This document shows, one piece after another, positions 58,993 through 64,000 of a stretch of 64,000 nucleotides of DNA. The position numbers and the translations under genes are program-made. The notes under the pieces were generated by a model. The model made no database searches. It was not told where the DNA came from and saw only the letters and a program-made list of their open reading frames with translations. How positions within the stretch are numbered: the stretch's first letter is position 1; each line of letters begins with the position of its first letter. Source of the stretch: Medicago truncatula (Eukaryota; Streptophyta; Magnoliopsida; Fabales; Fabaceae); the NCBI RefSeq assembly GCF_003473485.1, contig NC_053045.1, forward strand, positions 44,806,494-44,870,493, written 5' to 3'.

Positions 58993-59316
58993 ATAATTAC
59001 ATACTTTTCTCATGAAAATTTATTTGTTTTTTATGTTTAACCAATATCTTGACCATTGGTTCGCATTCTCCATATAATTATTATAGTTAATAAATCTAGG
59101 TTCCTTTACTTGCTTCGGATATTCAAATACCATGTTCTACAACAAAACAAACAAGGACTAAGTTTGACGCGCAAAATGGGTGATGGGCTGATGGCTTCTC
59201 AATCACGTTCTTCTACCCCACAGTACCTTTGCAATAACAAGGCAATGACGGAGAAAGTCCAAAAAGAAATTTGTGGTTTGAATTTCCATCATAACATATA
59301 TAATTCAAGGTGGCAT
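58993..59316. other. Intergenic, nothing recognised
   Basis: The frame at 59056-59373 shows no domain and runs into the inverted repeat at 59317. Confidence 0.4.
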
Positions 59317-60003
59317 TTCACACGTGAAAGGTTAATCTTTTTCCACCATGGAAAAGTTGGATTCAATGATTAGATTAAGTGAAGAACATATTCTTAACAT
59401 GCTCTTTCAACACTAGATTTTTCTTCACACTATCTTCCAATAATTTAAAAATTCTGAAATATAATTTTCAAAAATTAAAAAAATCGAAAAAAATTCAGAT
59501 AATTTTTTTTTAAAATTCTGCAATTCATTTATTGAATGTTAGAATTTTTTTTTTTGAAAAAATGAAAAAAAAAATTCCAGAATTTTATTTAAAAACCTTA
59601 TTTTCCCGAATTTTATTTTCTTAGAAAAATAAAAAACTTCAATTTCAAAATATTTTTTTTAGGATTTTTATTTATTTTTCAGAATATCTTATTTTATTAT
59701 GAAATTAAAAAATATATTCTTTTTAGAAAAATAAAAACTATAATTTTATTTTTTCAAAAAAAAGAAATCTGACATTCAATAAATGAATTACAGAATTTAA
59801 AAAAAAAATCTGATTTTTTTTATATTTTTTCGATTTTTTTAATTTCTGAAAATTAATTTTCAGAATTTTTAAATTGTTGGAAGATAGTGTGAAGAAAAAT
59901 CTAGTGTTGAGAGAACATGTTAAGAATATGTTCTTCACTTAATCTAATCATTGAATCCAACTTTCCCATGGTGGAAAAGGATTAACCTTTCCCATGTGAA
60001 CAC
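59317..60003. repeat. Long inverted repeat, near-palindrome of about 690 bp
   Basis: The left arm starts TTCACACGTGAAAGGTTAATC and reads through CACCATGGAAAAGTTGGATTC and AAGTGAAGAACATATTCTTA; the right arm is its reverse complement, ending near 60003. The arms are about 320 bp each with minor mismatches and meet in an A/T-rich centre near 59660. Transcription across it would give a very long hairpin RNA. It resembles a foldback MITE. Confidence 0.85.
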
Positions 60004-60298
60004 ACACCGTAATTCAATGTTCATATCAATTGAGTTAAGTTCACGAGAATAAGAAGAAAAAAAAAGTTCACAAGAACAAATTGATTTTAATGTTATATAT
60101 TGGTTCCATTTCTTTTTAAGTGTTGTTGTAGAATAATAACATCAAAAATTTTGTCAAAAAAAAAAAAATAACATCAAATTAACTAAGTGAATTTTTGGAT
60201 ATTTTTTTATTGGCTTAATTGCACTTTTGGCCCCCTATCTTTTCAAAAGTTGCGATTTTTGCCCCCTAACTAATTAAAATACAAAACAGCCCCCTATG

Positions 60299-60389
60299 TA
60301 TTGGATCTTTTTGCAGTTTTGGCCCCCAAGGTCACTTTTGGCCCCCTACATTTCCACTTTGGGGGCCAAAACTGCCAAAGATCCAATAA
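60299..60389. repeat. Hairpin of a TTTTGGCCCCC-type repeat
   Basis: ATTGGATCTTTTTGCAGTTT followed by GGCCCCCAA pairs with TTGGGGGCC followed by AAAACTGCCAAAGATCCAAT across a 30 bp loop. The preceding 60210-60300 holds more GGCCCCCTA motifs from the same repeat family, so this is probably the truncated end of a long-TIR element. Confidence 0.65.
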
Positions 60390-60414
60390 TTTAATTACCC
60401 ACCATTCTTCAAAG

Positions 60415-61221
60415 GGAAATTTTACCATACACCCCTACATCTATACTTTCACCCCAACATTTTACACAAACTTCCTATTATACCCTCCTATATAAACATA
60501 AGAGCATCCATTAATTATATTTTTCTCAATTTTTTCAAGCTTTCCGGTTTGCTACGGATCTTCTTCCTTTTCTTCCCTAGAAACCCAATGGTATTTCAAC
60601 ATTCATCATTCATTTTTCTTTTCGATTTTTACTTTTCATATAACAATCTTTTTGAATCTCTCATTTTCTGTTTGTTCATAATCATATTTATTATCTATTA
60701 AATCTAATTATTTTCCAATTCCAATTCTCATAAACTCTTAATTTCTTCTCTTATTTTCATTTGATTTCTCTTTTAAAATTATCCATTCATATCAAAACAA
60801 AATCTGCCGGAATAATATTCAGATTTCAATATGAATATGGTAAAATTCATTCACGCTTTGTTTTTCAGTTTTTACAATCCACTCACTCACTCTTCAATTG
60901 AATTGATCTGAGGATTGAAAAAAAAAAAGGCTCCCCTTTTTTGCTTGCTATCAACAGAACATGTAATTCTAATTTGAAAAGTGGAAAACAACTTTTGGAT
61001 TTTTCTATGTCTTTTGTTAATTGAAAAAGGCAAATATTGTAACTGCTTATAAGTTTATGTTTGGAAACGCTCAAGCTTGGTGTCCAGTTTACCTTTCCGT
61101 TCGGAAAAAATGGTAGGTAGGGGTGAACCGAAGTTGGAAAATTGGAAAAAGGGCAAAATTGAAATTTTTGGTAAATTGTAGGGGTGAATGTATAGAGGTA
61201 AGGGTATAGGGTAAAATTTCC
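60415..61221. mobile_element. MULE-like element with perfect 9 bp target duplication
   Basis: Inverted ends start GGAAATTTTACCATACACCC on the left and GGAAATTTTACCCTATACCC on the right strand. TCTTCAAAG flanks exactly at 60406-60414 and 61222-61230. The interior is T-rich and UTR-like, with no transposase. It is 807 bp. Confidence 0.82.
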
Positions 61222-61243
61222 TCTTCAAAGCTAATCTAGAAAA

Positions 61244-61280
61244 TTCCAAATGTGCAACACGCGCGGGTTTATACTACTAG
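61244..61280 (+). mobile_element. Helitron 3' terminus
   Basis: GCAACACGCGCGGGTTTATAC is followed by TACTAG and then T, the GC-rich subterminal plus CTAG-T ending typical of plant Helitrons. It abuts a lectin-kinase 3' fragment. The hairpin is weaker than at 14194 and the 5' end is unknown, so confidence is moderate. Confidence 0.5.
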
Positions 61281-61286
61281 TAAGTT

Positions 61287-61463
61287 TTTGAAGCTCCACT
61301 GCCTAATCTTTCATCAAGTATGCCTGGACCAACATACCTTGAGGGCCCTTTGAATTCATTCGCTGCTATTCTATTGTCAAAAAAAAACACAAACTCTTCT
61401 GTGTTTACTACTACAACTTCTGAGGATGTTTCTCCCTCTATGTCACTTCTCTATTCTAGATAA
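61287..61463 (+). pseudogene. 3' fragment of a class IX lectin receptor kinase
   Basis: An open stretch of 58 codons plus TAA reads FEAPLPNLSSSMPGPTYLEG and ends SEDVSPSMSLLYSR, matching the tails of kinases C and D (FEVPLPNLSSSMPVPTYLEG and DVSPSM). Everything upstream of this point in the kinase is missing; six bases to the left is the Helitron CTAG end. It is a remnant of a sixth gene in the cluster. Confidence 0.85.
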
Positions 61464-62137
61464 AATTAATTTTATTTTAATTAATCCATATATCTTTCTT
61501 TCTTTCTTTTGAACGTATTTAGAACTTGTCTTCATGTACCCTTATTAATCATATTTGTTTATGTCTCAGACACTTTAGATTTGTTTATTGAAATTGACTT
61601 AGTTCTCTAGTTAATAATTGTTCTTCCTCACATAGCAAATTAAACTCCAACTCTTTCTTAGAACCATTGATAAAAAATGAGTAGTGATATTTTGACAACC
61701 ATTTTGATATAATTTTTGAGATAATTTTGTTGTTCTCTCTTTTTATTGATCAAAAACAATAGAGAGAGAAAAATGTAGAGAGAGAATAAAAACATAATGT
61801 GGGTATGAGAGAGAAAGTTATACAAAAATATTACCAAAATAGTTGTACAAATATCATTTCTCATAAAAAAATATATATATATTAGAACCTTTCTTTGTTT
61901 TTCATGAATAGGAAATTGTTAGTATATTTGTTGTTGAAATGCTGTCCACCAACTCTACTTATTGCGAATATCTCACGTAGTAATTGATGATCAATCATCA
62001 ATTACGAATCATAAACCTACAATACCAACAACATACGTTGTATTATTATTTTCTCGTTCACTCATGTTCGAAGGTAAGTTCTTTAACTACTTTAAATTTT
62101 TAACTCTTAATTCAAATTAGTTGAACTGTCAACCAAG
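61464..62137. other. Intergenic with a short TIR repeat
   Basis: 61679-61863 is an inverted-repeat MITE: GTAGTGATATTTTGACAACC on the left matches the reverse complement of the right end (GAAATGATATTTGTACAACT). A GAGAGAGAAA-rich loop lies between. No gene. Confidence 0.6.
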
Positions 62138-62145
62138 TATAGAAC

Positions 62146-62419
62146 CAGGGGCGGAGCCAACCCCAGCTAGCTTAGGCACTAGCTCAAGCTCAGCTCCTAC
62201 TTTCTTTGTAGCAAGTCCAGCAATCTCTCACTTTTTCTGCTGATTTACCTGCGGATTTTTGTATAAATTCTGCAGGAAACATATTTCCTGCGGATTTTGC
62301 CAAGAATTTAGGTTCCCAGGTGTGGTAATACCTTAGGATTTTAGGATCCGCAGGAAGGAAATATTGTTTTGCGATAATTTTTTTGTCCAAGCTTTATAAA
62401 ATTCCTAACTGCGCCACTG
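62146..62419. mobile_element. hAT-type MITE with perfect 8 bp target duplication
   Basis: Ends CAGGGGCGGAGCCAAC and, in reverse complement, CAGTGGCGCAGTTAGG. TATAGAAC flanks both sides exactly (62138-62145 and 62420-62427). It is 274 bp; the CAGxGGCGxAG end type is known from plant hAT MITEs. The internal CTGCGGATTT-like motif is repeated in both orientations. Confidence 0.88.
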
Positions 62420-62852
62420 TATAGAACCTTTCTTGTTTAAATGTTTAAAAAATATCACTATATATTTGCATATATAAACATCACAAGAAAAACATTACTA
62501 CTATAAAATTATTTCAATAGAAATTCAAAGCTTATACGATAATATAATAACAATTCATTGACCTATTTCTTATTATAAACTTCATTGACTTCTATGGTGT
62601 TATAGAAATTGAAGCAAATGAATTTTCGAAGCTTAGGTCATTTTTGCACGTATATAGATGGATTATTAGAAACAGAGGACTCATAAACGAATTGACCAAG
62701 ACTAATTCAGAGGTAAATCCAAAGACTCATTCAACTACCTAACACATTAAGTAACCTTTACCCATCAATGACTATTACAACTACATGCAACCACTCCATG
62801 CTCATTTTGTGTAATAATTCCATTATTTCCAAGCAATATCAAACTTGCAATT

Positions 62853-64000
62853 ATGGCACCATCTTGCTACCATCACAAACCTCACCTTCTTGCTTTCTTT
62901 CATGTAACATTAACATTCTTGCTTCTTGTAACATCTCGTGCAGCTCCATTATCATTCAACTATGAACAACTTGGTGGTGACAAAACAAATACCTTCAATA
63001 TTTCAGGTGATGTCTCTCAAGACAACCAAGTCCTCCAACTCACAAATTATGAGAAAGACAGTCTAGGCAGAGTCACATATTCAAAATTGTTTCATCTTTG
63101 GAACATTAACACAAGTGAAGTCACAGATTTCACTACTCGTTTCTCATTTTCTATCAACACCCCCAACAAAAGTTATCATGGAGATGGCATCACCTTCTAT
63201 TTGGCACGCCCCAATTTTCCTATGTCCCAAATAGATGGAAGTGGTATCGGTCTAGCGAGCCGTGTTCAATTGAGTAATCCAAATTACACAAAAGAAAATC
63301 CATTTGTAGCTGTGGAATTTGATACATTTGTTAATGACTGGGATCCTAAATATGATCATGTTGGGATTGATGTTAATTCTATCAGCACTAATCACACTAC
63401 ACAATGGTTCACTAGCATGGATGAAAGAGGATATGATGCTGAAGTGAGTTATGATTCAAGTTCAAACAATTTAACTGTCACATTCACAGGTTACCAAGAT
63501 AACAAAACAATCCAACAGCACCTGTTTTATGTTGTTAATCTACGAGATGTTCTACCGGATTGGGTTGAATTTGGATTCACTTCTGCAACAGGATTTTTCT
63601 GGGAGTATCATACTCTTAACTCATGGTCATTCAACTCAAGTCTAGATTTTGAAGCAAAAAAAGATGGAACAAAAACAGGACTTGTTATAGGACTCGGTGT
63701 TGGTGGAGCTGTTGCTTTGATTTGTGTTATTGGGCTGGTTTGTCTCTTGAAATGGAAGCTGAGGAATAAAGGCATGAAGGATGAATCACATTTTGATCTT
63801 GCAATGGATAGTGATTTTGAGAGAAGCTCTCTACCTAAGAAATTTACCTATGAAGAACTTGCTAGATCAACTAACAACTTTGCAAATGAACACAAAATTG
63901 GAGCTGGAGGTTTTGGAGCAGTGTACAAGGGATTTATAAGAGACTTGAAACATCATGTTGCAATTAAGAAGGTTTCTAAGGAATCAAATCAAGGAGTGAA
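62853..64000 (+). CDS. L-type lectin receptor kinase E (class IX-like), 3'-incomplete at window end
   Basis: Open from ATG 62853 to the window edge (382 codons and two bases). Signal peptide HLLAFFHVTLTFLLLVTSRA, lectin domain with VEFDTFVNDWDP and HVGIDVNSIS, membrane helix about 277-300 (VGGAVALICVIGLVCLL), juxtamembrane FDLAMDSDFERSSLPKKFTY, then the start of the kinase with GAGGFGAVYKG and Lys372 in HVAIKK. The P-loop starts GAGG rather than GQGG. The ectodomain is very close to gene C but the kinase clearly differs from C and D. The rest lies beyond the window, so its integrity cannot be judged. Confidence 0.92.
   Translation, partial: MAPSCYHHKPHLLAFFHVTLTFLLLVTSRAAPLSFNYEQLGGDKTNTFNISGDVSQDNQVLQLTNYEKDSLGRVTYSKLFHLWNINTSEVTDFTTRFSFSINTPNKSYHGDGITFYLARPNFPMSQIDGSGIGLASRVQLSNPNYTKENPFVAVEFDTFVNDWDPKYDHVGIDVNSISTNHTTQWFTSMDERGYDAEVSYDSSSNNLTVTFTGYQDNKTIQQHLFYVVNLRDVLPDWVEFGFTSATGFFWEYHTLNSWSFNSSLDFEAKKDGTKTGLVIGLGVGGAVALICVIGLVCLLKWKLRNKGMKDESHFDLAMDSDFERSSLPKKFTYEELARSTNNFANEHKIGAGGFGAVYKGFIRDLKHHVAIKKVSKESNQGV

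Noticed and set aside
62190-62390. 66-codon minus-strand frame
   Set aside because: Contained in the CAGGGGCGG hAT MITE.
1-64000. CRISPR arrays, bacterial operons, rRNA or intact tRNA genes
   Set aside because: None seen; tandem repeats present are not spaced like CRISPR, and the only tRNA-like boxes belong to the SINE.

Overview
This window is plant nuclear DNA, very AT-rich and packed with degraded transposable elements. It almost certainly comes from a papilionoid legume; the SINE style, the MULE and hAT MITE families, the FBD F-box gene and the L-type lectin-kinase cluster all fit a Medicago/Trifolium-like genome. There is no sign of a plasmid, organelle or bacterial sequence. Genes have GT-AG introns, and most were assembled exon by exon because short exons are invisible to ORF scans.

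Layout. 1-14,560 is a transposon graveyard: a Ty3-type LTR end, a Tourist-like MITE, a 1.4 kb MULE with a near-perfect target duplication, a tRNA-derived SINE with a perfect 10 bp duplication, one CACTA terminus, a LINE 3' end with zf-RVT and RNase H domains, a broken Helitron helicase, and a Helitron 3' end. 14,663-18,193 is an intact five-exon oligopeptide transporter (740 aa). 19,821-22,806 (minus) is an intact eight-exon DHH/DHHA1-type protein (372 aa) whose DHH signature reads DHR. 24,152-26,204 is an FBD-type F-box/LRR gene with an in-frame stop ahead of the F-box and a frame break near its 3' end. 28,583-40,494 (minus) is an intact seven-exon AGL17/ANR1-clade MADS-box gene (223 aa); its 7.7 kb intron 2 holds RTE-type LINE and copia relics, a plant-mobile-domain-like relic, a hAT MITE and a 2.6 kb copia-type element with both LTRs.

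44,608-64,000 is a tandem cluster of class IX-like L-type lectin receptor kinases: four complete intronless genes (three plus, one minus), a fifth running off the window end, and one 3' fragment beside a Helitron terminus. Two broken class I small heat-shock genes sit between them, always antisense to the kinases. The kinases are predicted plasma-membrane receptors: an outer legume-lectin domain, one membrane helix and an RD-type Ser/Thr kinase inside.

Most notable observations: (1) one lectin kinase looks like a domain-swap chimera, with the ectodomain of one neighbour and the kinase of another joined at the membrane helix; (2) the window contains at least ten tiny (about 12-28 bp) A-tailed insertions flanked by 9-17 bp direct duplications, which look like extremely truncated retroposons; (3) several non-autonomous elements have exact target-site duplications, so their boundaries can be fixed to the base.
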